Positions 12,922 to 18,506 of a stretch of DNA of 18,506 nucleotides are shown one piece after another. The notes beneath the pieces were generated by a model, which saw nothing but the letters and a program-made list of their open reading frames with translations, was not told the origin of the DNA and did not search any database. How positions within the stretch are numbered: position 1 is the first letter of the stretch; each line of letters begins with the position of its first letter. A program made the position numbers and the translations under genes. Source of the stretch: Pseudomonadota bacterium (lineage in GTDB: Bacteria; Myxococcota; Polyangia; Polyangiales; Polyangiaceae); NCBI GenBank assembly GCA_023419055.1, contig JAEZYO010000903.1, positions 1-18,506 on the forward strand, read 5' to 3'.

Positions 12922-13860
12922 ATGAAAGACTTGCTGAAGACCTCGGATCTGTCGCGTGGTGACCTCAAGTATCTGCTCAGTCGCGCGCAGAAATTCAAGG
13001 CTCGGCCGCACCAGCGGCGGAGCGTGCTCGCCGGAGAGAGCGTCTGCCTCTACTTCGCCAAGCCGTCGACGCGCACCCGGATCTCGTTCGACGTCGCGGT
13101 GACGCGCCTCGGCGGCTCGGCCATCGCGCTCGGGCCGAACGACCTCCAGCTCGGTCGCGGTGAGACCATCGAGGATACGGCGCGGGTCATCAGCCGCTTC
13201 GCGCGCGCGTTCGTGATCCGCACCTTCAAGGACGACGACGTGGAGCGCTTCGCGCGCGCCGCGAGCATCCCGGTCGTGAACGCGCTGACCGACGGCCACC
13301 ACCCCTGCCAGAGCCTCGCGGATCTTCTCACTTTGCACGAGCACAAGGGCGCGCTCGACAAGCTCAAGGTCACCTATCTCGGTGACGGTAACAACGTGGC
13401 CGTGAGCCTGATGCAGGCCTGCGCGCTCATCGGCGCGGAGTTTTCGCTCGGCGCGCCCAAGGGCTACCAGATCTCCGAGGCGCTCGTGGAAGAGGCGCGC
13501 TCGCTCGCGAAGAAGGGCGAAGCCAAGATCACGGTAACGGAGGACCCGGCTGAAGCGCTGCGCGGCGCGGACGCGGTCTACGCCGACGTCTGGCTCTCGA
13601 TGGGCGACTCGGACAGCGAGAAGGCGGCTCGGCACGCCGCGCTCGGTCCCTACACGGTCGACCAGCGGGCCATGAGCCTCGCAAAGCCGGACGCGCTCTT
13701 CATGCATTGCCTGCCCGCGCACCGCGGCGAAGAGGTGAGCGCGGAGGTCTGTGACGGCCCGCAGTCGGTGATCTTCGATCAGGCGGAGAATCGCCTGCAC
13801 ACGTCCGTGGCGGTGCTGTACGCGCTGCTCGAAGGCAAGCTCGAAGGCCGCGCGAGCTAG
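12922..13860 (+). CDS. argF: Ornithine carbamoyltransferase
   Basis: The predicted protein has 312 residues, normal length. It catalyses carbamoyl phosphate + L-ornithine to L-citrulline in the cytoplasm, the sixth step of arginine synthesis. The carbamoyl-phosphate loop is FAKPSTRTRISF (45-56; STRTR 49-53) and the HPCQ motif is at 127-130. The ornithine loop is DVWLSMGD (222-229), and HCLPAHRGEEV (262-272) carries the conserved active-site Cys263. The SMG motif separates it from aspartate carbamoyltransferase, and no acetylornithine-specific feature is seen. Active enzymes are usually trimers. No other arginine gene adjoins it: the esterase is divergent upstream and the next gene downstream converges 28 bp away. 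The start codon has no clear Shine-Dalgarno, but the start fits family alignment (MKDLLKTSDLS). Confidence 0.97.
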   Translation: MKDLLKTSDLSRGDLKYLLSRAQKFKARPHQRRSVLAGESVCLYFAKPSTRTRISFDVAVTRLGGSAIALGPNDLQLGRGETIEDTARVISRFARAFVIRTFKDDDVERFARAASIPVVNALTDGHHPCQSLADLLTLHEHKGALDKLKVTYLGDGNNVAVSLMQACALIGAEFSLGAPKGYQISEALVEEARSLAKKGEAKITVTEDPAEALRGADAVYADVWLSMGDSDSEKAARHAALGPYTVDQRAMSLAKPDALFMHCLPAHRGEEVSAEVCDGPQSVIFDQAENRLHTSVAVLYALLEGKLEGRAS

Positions 13861-13888
13861 AGCCGGTCGGACCTTCCGAGGAGCCGCT

Positions 13889-14749
13889 CTACGGGACTTC
13901 GAGGAGCTCGATGCCGTCGTGGTTCACGTCGGTCACGCCGGAGTCCAAGAAGCGCGGGTTGTCGGTCACGACGCCGCCTTTCCCCTGGAGCGTGCAGCCC
14001 GCGACGTGAGTCACGTTCGGGCCCCCCTTGTAGTCGCAGTACGGAGCGCCGCGCCACTCGACGCGTAGCGCCTTAGGAGACTGCAGGGTGACCCGGATTT
14101 CGTACTTCCCCTGGTCGAGTGAGAAGTTGATGCGCTTGCCGTCGTTCATGGGCAGCGCTTCCGGCTTCAGGCTTCGTACTACCTTGACCGGCACGTTCTT
14201 CTCGGCGCCGCCCGCGCGGACGCTGAGCTCGGTCTCTCCCACCTGAGACGGCGTGAGCTCGAGCCCGTTCACGCGCACTCGGTTGCCTTTGCTCGGCGTG
14301 ATCGTGATCGGCACGTCCGAGAGCTCCTTGCCGTCCTTGGAGAAGGCCTTGGCCGCGAGCACGAAGCTGCCTTTCGTGATGTCGAGCCGATCGAGCGGCG
14401 GCACCTCGAGCCGATCCACGAGCCGGCAGCGGACGGCCGCGCTGGCCGTGACTCCCCGGACGTTGACTTCGAGCTTGGCGTCACCCGTGCGCTGGCAGGA
14501 GAGGGTTCCGGCCTTGCTGACGCTCGCCACCTCGGCAGGCGTGACCACGGCGTCGAAGGGCGGCTTCGGCGTGGTCGACGCTCCGGATGCTTCGCGCGCG
14601 CGCACCGGGATCAAGAGCGGATCGGTGGACGTGATCGCCTCCGGCAGCTCGATGGTGACGCTCGAGGGCGGCGGCCCTGCGTTGCAGCCGAGCGCGACCA
14701 GGGCGAGCAGAGAGGACAGCGCGGGCGAGGTGAGGCGCGGGTGGGGCAT
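13889..14749 (-). CDS. Ig-like (Big-type) lipoprotein
   Basis: The predicted protein has 286 residues. A signal sequence (MPHPRLTSPALSSLLALVAL) leads to Cys22 in ALGC. The mature protein is beta-rich with repeats resembling bacterial Ig-like domains: 'VVTPAEVASVSKAGTLSCQR' and 'VNVRGVTASAAVRC' (about 65-105) look like a BIG_2 unit, and 'SPSKGNRVRVNGLELTPSQV'-type sequence (about 150-180) like a second. The last 80 residues, with paired cysteines (PYCDYKGG, AGCTLQGKG), form a separate small domain. I know no enzyme motif here, so a binding or structural role at the envelope is inferred. It starts 38 bp after the M74 peptidase gene on the same strand and is probably the third gene of that operon. 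The frame is open upstream through the M74 gene, but those residues are a shadow. Confidence 0.8.
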   Translation of the reverse strand: MPHPRLTSPALSSLLALVALGCNAGPPPSSVTIELPEAITSTDPLLIPVRAREASGASTTPKPPFDAVVTPAEVASVSKAGTLSCQRTGDAKLEVNVRGVTASAAVRCRLVDRLEVPPLDRLDITKGSFVLAAKAFSKDGKELSDVPITITPSKGNRVRVNGLELTPSQVGETELSVRAGGAEKNVPVKVVRSLKPEALPMNDGKRINFSLDQGKYEIRVTLQSPKALRVEWRGAPYCDYKGGPNVTHVAGCTLQGKGGVVTDNPRFLDSGVTDVNHDGIELLEVP

Positions 14750-14787
14750 GACGTTCGGCTCAATCTCGGTCAGGGAACGGCGCTCGA

Positions 14788-15951
14788 TCAAGGGGCTTTC
14801 GTCGGCGGCAGCCGGCGCGGCGGGAACGACAGCCGCGCGAGCGGCGCGCGCGGCCGGCTGTTCTTGACCGGGATGAGGTAGACCTGCTTTTCCCGGATCA
14901 GGCTCTTTTTGAGCGCGTTCGCCTTCTTGAGCGCCGGGATGCTCGTCCCGAAACGCTTGGCGATTTTCCCTAGCGTGTCGCCCTTCTTCGCCTTGTATCG
15001 GATGTAGTCCTGCACCGGCGGGACGAGCCCGTGCTTGACGAGGTGCTGGTACGCGCGCCGCCCGGTCTCCTGCGCCACGGGGTTGTAGAAGCGGATGTGA
15101 AAATGGGTCGCGTGGCCTGGCGCGTGGCGCAAAATGGCGCGCCGTCCTCCGCCGCCGCGGAAGATGCTCTCGAGCCAGTCGGGGTCTTCGCCCTTCGATT
15201 TCGCGAACTCGTAGAGCAGGTTCAAGATCGAGTGGTCGACGAGGATCATCTCGACGTCGGTCTCGATGATGAGGGCTCTGACGAAGGCCCAGTTGCGAGC
15301 GAGATCGAGGTTCTCGGCGGTCCCGCGCCGGTACCACTGCGCGTTCGACCTGTAGAAGAAGCTGATGTCGACGTCGCGCCCGGACTGATGGCTGATGTGC
15401 GGGCTCAGACGGCCGCCGCGCGGTCCGCTGATGTGGCCGAGGGAGAGCGGTTCGGTGCCGGGGAACTCGCGGTGGACGCGCGCGAGCGCAGCTCCCAGGT
15501 AGCGGAGCGTCTCCTCCGTCCCGAACGCACCTCCAGGGGCGACCGGCTTGTAGTGCTCGCACTCGCTCGCCTGGATGCCGTTCAACAGCAGGCCGCCGCT
15601 CGGCTGACCCAGCGAAATGGAGCCGAGGGAAGCGAGCTCTTCGGCGACGGCCTTGCCGAGGCGGGCGTCCGACCAGCCGTCGAGCGGGTGCGGGCGAGCC
15701 TCGGCGGTTCCCGCGGGCGGCGCCTCGAGATCGTCTTCGGGGTCGTCCTCGACCGTCTCGGGCTCGTCGTCGACCGGAGCGGCTTCCTCTTCTTCTCTCG
15801 ACCTGGGTTCGCTCGACGCGACGAGCGCGGGCGGCGCCTTGACCGCCGTCTGCTTCGGACCAGCCGGCGGCGAGTCGAAACCCACTTCCGGCGGCTTGGA
15901 ACACGCTTGAGCGAGCGCCAACAGGGCGAGGAAGGCGGAGGCGCGCATCAT
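14788..15951 (-). CDS. M74 (MepA-like) murein endopeptidase lipoprotein with LysM domain
   Basis: The predicted protein has 387 residues. A short signal (MMRASAFLALLALAQAC) gives a probable lipid Cys17. A very acidic linker (about 50-80, EEEEAAPVDDEPETVEDD) precedes the catalytic domain (about 90-310). Zinc-ligand candidates are H188 and D195 in SHQSGRDVD (with H185 before them) and H285 in HATHFHIRF (with H280 and H283). This is the layout of penicillin-insensitive murein endopeptidase, which cuts the D-Ala-mDAP crosslinks of peptidoglycan. Residues of about 315-360 form a LysM domain (IRYKAKKGDTLGKIAKRFGT, then KQVYLIP) that binds glycan strands. A fused C-terminal LysM is not part of E. 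coli MepA. The start codon overlaps the upstream epimerase stop as ATGA, implying translational coupling. Confidence 0.92.
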   Translation of the reverse strand: MMRASAFLALLALAQACSKPPEVGFDSPPAGPKQTAVKAPPALVASSEPRSREEEEAAPVDDEPETVEDDPEDDLEAPPAGTAEARPHPLDGWSDARLGKAVAEELASLGSISLGQPSGGLLLNGIQASECEHYKPVAPGGAFGTEETLRYLGAALARVHREFPGTEPLSLGHISGPRGGRLSPHISHQSGRDVDISFFYRSNAQWYRRGTAENLDLARNWAFVRALIIETDVEMILVDHSILNLLYEFAKSKGEDPDWLESIFRGGGGRRAILRHAPGHATHFHIRFYNPVAQETGRRAYQHLVKHGLVPPVQDYIRYKAKKGDTLGKIAKRFGTSIPALKKANALKKSLIREKQVYLIPVKNSRPRAPLARLSFPPRRLPPTKAP

Positions 15952-16883
15952 CGAGTGTAGTAGGCGTGGGTCGCGGCGAGTCCGGCGGTAAGCTCGGTGA
16001 GCGAGCCGAGCGCGCGCTCGGCGAGGGCGGGGTTCAGCACGGAGCGCTCGAGATCGCCGGCGCGAGGCGCCGCGTACGTCACCGTGGCGGCAGGGTTTTC
16101 GACGCGCGCGATGATCGCGCTCGCGAGGGCCAGAGTCGTGGTCTCGCTGCCGCTCGCGACGTTCAGCACACGATCTCGGAGCTTGCCCTCGAGCGCGAGC
16201 ACGTTCATGCGAGCGACGTCTCCCACGTAGACGTAGTCGCGAACGCAGCCCGCGTCGCCGCTCTCGCGGCGAGCGTTCACGCGGAGCGCCTCACCCCGCC
16301 TGGCGAGGTCGAAGAAGACCGCGACCACGCCCGCTTCGCCGTAAGGATCTTGGCGCGGGCCATAGACGTTGGCGTAGCGGAGGACCGTCGCTTCGAGCCC
16401 CTTGTGCTTGCGGTACACCTCGAGCAAGAGCTCGATCGAGAGCTTGGAGATCGCGTAGGGGCTCAGCGGGGAGGGCGCCCAGGTCTCCTCGGCTCGCTTG
16501 CCCTCCGGAACCTCACCGTAGATGGCGCCGCCCGTGCTCGCGAAGACGACCTGACTCGCGCCGGCCGCGACGGCGGCGTCGAGCAGATTGATGCCGCCCA
16601 TCACGTTCACTTCCGCGTCGAGGTGAGGCTCGCGAACGCTGACCGCGACGCTCGCCTGGGCGGCCTGATGGCTCACGGCCTCCGGCGAGAAGTCGGCGAG
16701 AGCGCGATGGGTCGCCTCGCGGTCTCGGAGATCGACCTGGTAGAAGCGCGCCCGCTCGGGCACGTTCTCGCGTTTGCCGGTGGACAGGTTGTCGAGAACG
16801 GCCACCTCGTGGCCTCCATCGAGCAACGCATCGACGATGTGGCTACCGATGAACCCGGCGCCGCCCGTGACGAGGACTCGCAT
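15948..16883 (-). CDS. NAD-dependent sugar-nucleotide epimerase/dehydratase (UDP-glucose 4-epimerase-like)
   Basis: The predicted protein has 311 residues, an extended short-chain dehydrogenase of normal length. The Rossmann motif GGAGFIG (7-13) opens the protein, followed by the NAD-ribose Asp in LDNLSTGKREN. STGGAIYGE supplies the Ser/Thr of the catalytic triad, and YAISK (Tyr143, Lys147) is the catalytic pair. The later RYANVYGPRQDPYGEAGVVA and VRDYVYVGDVA segments are typical of UDP-sugar 4-epimerases. It probably epimerises UDP-glucose/galactose or an N-acetyl form in the cytoplasm, supplying polysaccharide or LPS synthesis. The exact substrate is not readable. It heads an operon with the M74 peptidase (ATGA overlap) and the Ig-like lipoprotein, which suggests envelope building. 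The 78 bp upstream of it show no clear promoter, so transcription could also come from the small gene at 17216. Confidence 0.92.
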   Translation of the reverse strand: MRVLVTGGAGFIGSHIVDALLDGGHEVAVLDNLSTGKRENVPERARFYQVDLRDREATHRALADFSPEAVSHQAAQASVAVSVREPHLDAEVNVMGGINLLDAAVAAGASQVVFASTGGAIYGEVPEGKRAEETWAPSPLSPYAISKLSIELLLEVYRKHKGLEATVLRYANVYGPRQDPYGEAGVVAVFFDLARRGEALRVNARRESGDAGCVRDYVYVGDVARMNVLALEGKLRDRVLNVASGSETTTLALASAIIARVENPAATVTYAAPRAGDLERSVLNPALAERALGSLTELTAGLAATHAYYTR

Positions 16884-16961
16884 GCCGTGGCGTCGATACT
16901 GCGGAAACGAAACAAAGTCGAGCCTGGGGCGGCCCGCCGGCTGACCCTCGGAGGGACCTGC

Positions 16962-17216
16962 CTATTCCGCCTTCGCCTTCACGACCTCGCCCTGGGCGCG
17001 CGTGAGCAGGTCCACTGCCTTCTTTCGATGTTCCTCGAAGTTCGGTCCGGTGCCCTGCGCTTCCTTGAGCAACGTAATCGCCTTCGTTACGGCAGCCTGC
17101 GCGTCGTCGAGCTTCGTGTCCGCGCCGTGCGCGACGCCGGCGGCAAACGCGAGGCCGAGCCCGAGGCCCAACGCGGCCCACTGCGAAAAGTTACGGAAGG
17201 AACGGCGCTGGCTCAT
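16962..17216 (-). CDS. Small exported alpha-helical protein
   Basis: The predicted protein has 84 residues. The start is supported by a strong Shine-Dalgarno (AGGAGGAG, about 6 nt upstream). A basic n-region with a twin-Arg-like but incomplete motif (SQRRSFRN), a Gly/Ala/Leu hydrophobic core and an AHGA-D cleavage site form a signal peptide. The mature chain of about 52 residues is almost wholly helical, with repeating hydrophobic positions (LDDAQAAVTKAITLLKEAQG, then HRKKAVDLLTRAQGEVVKAK), resembling a small helical hairpin or coiled coil. There are no cysteines. It resembles small periplasmic helical proteins, but I cannot assign a family or function. It lies 78 bp upstream of the epimerase on the same strand and divergent from pdxH. 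Confidence 0.82.
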   Translation of the reverse strand: MSQRRSFRNFSQWAALGLGLGLAFAAGVAHGADTKLDDAQAAVTKAITLLKEAQGTGPNFEEHRKKAVDLLTRAQGEVVKAKAE

Positions 17217-17298
17217 GAGAAGACTCCTCCTAATCGAGCCGAGGCTGTCCCGCTTCCGGTTCGGCGGCTGTACCTCGGCAAGGCATAGCGGATCTTAC

Positions 17299-17331
17299 TA
17301 TACTTTCTCGACCTACGCGGCTTTGGCCGCG
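17299..17331 (+). promoter_or_regulatory. Candidate -10 box and leader hairpin upstream of pdxH
   Basis: TATACT (17299-17304) matches the -10 consensus at 5 of 6 positions and is the most AT-rich spot in the 143-bp divergent gap. A convincing -35 is missing (CGGCAA at 17-bp spacing). Downstream, CGCGGC-TTTG-GCCGCG (17316-17331) can form a 6-bp hairpin with a tetraloop near the 5' end of the transcript. The pdxH ATG follows at 17360. Confidence 0.3.
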
Positions 17332-17359
17332 AACCTTCCCCGAGCAGCGCCTTCGCACC

Positions 17360-17956
17360 ATGTCGTACCTAGAGCTCGAGTCTGCGGATCCTTTGGAAGT
17401 GTTCTCGGCCTGGTACGCCGATGCCGTCGCGCTCGGTGCGCCCGCGAGCGACGCCATGACCTTGGCCACGGTCGACGAGACCGGTCGTCCCTCGGCGCGC
17501 ACCGTCCTCTACAAGGGGCTCTTCGACGGCAAGTTGGGCTTCGTGAGCAACTACGAGAGCCGCAAGGCGGCTGAGTTGGCGCGCGATCCGCGGGCTGCCC
17601 TGGTCTTTTTTTGGCCGAGCACGATGCGGCAGGTGCGCTTCGAAGGAACGGTGCGTCAGGCGCCGGCCGAGGTCTCGGACCGCTACTTCGCGGGCCGTGA
17701 CCGGGACAGCCAGCTCGGCGCCTGGGCGTCGCGGCAGAGTCGACCGATCGGTTCCCGGCAAGAACTGCTCGACGCGGTGGAGGAGGTTCGGCGGCGTTTC
17801 GAGGGGCGCGCCATCGAGCGACCTCCTCATTGGGGCATGTATTGGTTCGAGCCGGAGGCAGTCGAGCTCTGGCTCTCGGGGGACCATCGCCTGCACGACC
17901 GCTTCCGCTACGTACGCGAGGCGGGCGGCTTTCGGTGCCAGCGACTCTCGCCTTGA
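17360..17956 (+). CDS. pdxH: Pyridoxamine 5'-phosphate oxidase
   Basis: The predicted protein has 198 residues, slightly short for the family. It oxidises pyridoxine or pyridoxamine 5'-phosphate to pyridoxal 5'-phosphate with FMN and O2 in the cytoplasm, the last step of PLP synthesis and salvage. Motifs are DAMTLATVDETGRPSARTVL, then FVSNYESRKAAELARDP, RQVRFEGTV and SQLGAWASRQS, then PPHWGMYWFEP and the C-terminal substrate-binding RLHDRFRYVR, followed by RLSP, where most members end RLAP. All are diagnostic for PdxH rather than general FMN-binding split-barrel proteins. Dimers hold two FMN at the interface. It stands alone, divergent from the small helical protein gene. Its product is the cofactor of the MocR-type regulator elsewhere in the window, but the 13-kb distance gives no direct link. 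Confidence 0.96.
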   Translation: MSYLELESADPLEVFSAWYADAVALGAPASDAMTLATVDETGRPSARTVLYKGLFDGKLGFVSNYESRKAAELARDPRAALVFFWPSTMRQVRFEGTVRQAPAEVSDRYFAGRDRDSQLGAWASRQSRPIGSRQELLDAVEEVRRRFEGRAIERPPHWGMYWFEPEAVELWLSGDHRLHDRFRYVREAGGFRCQRLSP

Positions 17957-18037
17957 AGCCCGCACGCTTGTAGCGTTCCCGCTCGATGCGGGTACGGTTG
18001 GCGGTGGCCGGCTCGACGACTTCTTCCGGGGAACGGC

Positions 18038-18187
18038 GTGTCGCTCGCGGCTACGTTCGAGTGGTTCAATGCGCTCCTCGCCTCCGAGGCGACGGGCGCG
18101 CAGTGGAACCCGAGCCGCGGCGGTCTCGTCGAGGAAGATCGGAGCCCGCTCACGCTGCCGAGCATCGGCATCGAGGCGAGCTTCTAG
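18038..18187 (+). pseudogene. Orphan C-terminal coding fragment downstream of pdxH
   Basis: The frame shared with pdxH stays open from the pdxH stop to TAG at 18187. From about 18029 the codons become strongly G/C at the third position and the peptide looks genuine: GNGVSLAATFEWFNALLASE, then GAQWNPSRGG, then PLTLPSIGIEASF. Upstream of 18029 the same frame looks non-coding (Cys/Arg/Trp-rich with mixed third bases). The ending ...GIEASF with a terminal Phe resembles the last strand of an outer-membrane or beta-rich exported protein. I read it as the tail of a gene whose 5' part was deleted. The only usable start, GTG 18038, lacks a ribosome-binding site, though a very short real gene cannot be ruled out. 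Its stop interlocks with that of the convergent gene (CTAG). Confidence 0.45.
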
Positions 18188-18408
18188 GCGTCTTCGTGGC
18201 GCTTCGGTCGGAGCGAGCGCTCGACACGCTCGAACCAGGCGCTCTCCACGCGGCAACCGACCGCGCAGTGCCCGTCGCCCTTCGATTCGAGCGACGTCTC
18301 GCCCGGACAAGCGTTCTGCTCGAGAAACTGGTCCAAGTGGCGCTTGAAATGCTCGGCCGTGCGCGGCGCCTGCGGCCCAAAGAAGTCCCAGAAATAGCGC
18401 CGCTGCAT
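18184..18408 (-). CDS. Small His/Cys-containing protein next to a cytochrome oxidase gene
   Basis: The predicted protein has 74 residues with no signal peptide or membrane segment. The first half is an amphipathic helix-rich region (QRRYFWDFFGPQAPRTAEHF, then KRHLDQFLEQ) with H20 and H24 one helical turn apart. The second half has C34, H47, C48 and C52 (NACPGE and GHCAVGC), then VESAWFERVERSLRPKR. The last part looks like a beta-alpha element; the His/Cys set could bind a metal, but this is inference. It starts 7 bp after the stop of the oxidase-subunit-like gene on the same strand, so it is probably cotranscribed with it. I do not recognise a named family, though the aromatic start (RRYFWDFFGP) feels conserved in myxobacteria. 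No good Shine-Dalgarno is seen, as expected if it is coupled. Confidence 0.7.
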   Translation of the reverse strand: MQRRYFWDFFGPQAPRTAEHFKRHLDQFLEQNACPGETSLESKGDGHCAVGCRVESAWFERVERSLRPKRHEDA

Positions 18409-18415
18409 GAGGTGG

Positions 18416-18506
18416 TCAGGTCGCGACGTACATGGCCGCGAGCAGCACGAGCCAGACCGCGCCGAGGTAGTCCCAGTAGCGGCGGCAGAGCACGATCCCC
18501 TCCAAG
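18416..18506 (-). CDS. Probable haem-copper (cytochrome c) oxidase subunit III, C-terminal end only
   Basis: Only the last 29 residues are inside the window, in two pieces LEGIVLCRRYWDYLGAVW and LVLLAAMYVAT before TGA. A final transmembrane helix preceded by a Tyr-Trp-x-(Tyr/Phe)-x-x-x-Val-Trp pattern is characteristic of the C-terminus of subunit III (compare the 'YWHFVD-VW' end of bacterial and mitochondrial forms). The membrane enzyme reduces O2 to water and pumps protons, and subunit III supports the stability of the catalytic subunit. The identification rests on a short stretch, so another polytopic protein ending is possible. The gene continues beyond the right edge of the window. Confidence 0.6.
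   Translation of the reverse strand, partial: LEGIVLCRRYWDYLGAVWLVLLAAMYVAT

Noticed and set aside
13889..15904. A single 671-residue minus-strand protein
   Set aside because: The upstream two thirds are an out-of-frame shadow of the M74 peptidase gene (Arg/Ala/Pro low complexity). The real product starts at 14749 with a signal sequence.
16962..17216. Twin-arginine export signal
   Set aside because: RRSF is present, but the usual follow-on residues (RRxFLK) are incomplete and the tiny mature helical protein needs no folded export. An ordinary Sec signal is more likely.
3182..17956. Regulatory link between the MocR-type regulator and pdxH
   Set aside because: Both involve PLP, and some MocR proteins (PdxR) control PLP genes, but the genes are 13 kb apart and I see no shared repeated sites upstream of both.
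1..18506. tRNA, rRNA, insertion sequences, integrases or att sites
   Set aside because: I looked for cloverleaf-like patterns, transposase motifs and long flanking direct repeats and saw none. A covariance-model scan would be needed to exclude small RNAs.

Overview
The window is about 18.5 kb of very GC-rich bacterial chromosome. I infer a myxobacterium of the Polyangiales/Sorangiineae type, although no taxonomic marker gene is present to prove it. The signs are extreme G/C at third codon positions, many lipoproteins with Pro/Ala-rich or Gly/Ser-rich linkers, a truncated TPR-like protein with a typical myxobacterial layout, and a lipoprotein-anchored GH9 cellulase. I see no rRNA, tRNA, CRISPR array, insertion sequence, integrase or phage gene. 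The region reads as ordinary chromosome with many lineage-specific envelope proteins.

Left part (1-6.3 kb). The 3' end of a TPR-like membrane protein is followed by a Gly/Ser/Thr-repeat lipoprotein and, on the minus strand, a small secreted protein downstream of a SIRT4-like class II sirtuin. The sirtuin's start codon interlocks (CATG) with that of a divergent four-helix membrane protein. Next comes a MocR-type regulator (GntR domain fused to an aminotransferase fold). It meets, stop against stop (TGATCA), a stand-alone MutS-family ATPase.

Middle (6.4-12.8 kb). Two minus-strand exported proteins follow: a phosphodiester-glycosidase-like (NAGPA) lipoprotein and a Cys-motif lipoprotein. Divergent from them is a DUF3105 lipoprotein, which overlaps tail to tail with a small cytoplasmic protein. 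The GH9 endoglucanase/cellodextrinase-type lipoprotein comes next, with a recognisable promoter and a perfect dyad in its leader, then a cyclophilin. An esterase D/tributyrin-esterase-like hydrolase converges on the cyclophilin across a strong hairpin.

Right part (12.9-18.5 kb). argF (ornithine carbamoyltransferase) is followed by a minus-strand operon whose transcription order is NAD-dependent sugar-nucleotide epimerase, M74 murein endopeptidase with LysM, and Ig-like lipoprotein. The first two overlap by ATGA, which suggests an envelope-remodelling unit. A small exported helical protein lies divergent from pdxH (PLP synthesis). Behind pdxH is an orphan C-terminal coding fragment whose stop interlocks (CTAG) with that of a 74-residue protein. 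That small protein sits 7 bp downstream of what looks like the C-terminus of a haem-copper oxidase subunit III, cut by the window edge.

In total I support 20 protein genes (two truncated by the window edges) and one gene remnant. Seven of the proteins carry a lipoprotein-like signal. No intergenic gap exceeds 300 bp once these genes are placed. I did not find a clearly new multi-gene system. The observations most worth checking are the GH9 control region, the stand-alone MutS-like ATPase, the epimerase/M74/Ig operon, the orphan fragment and the oxidase-linked small protein.
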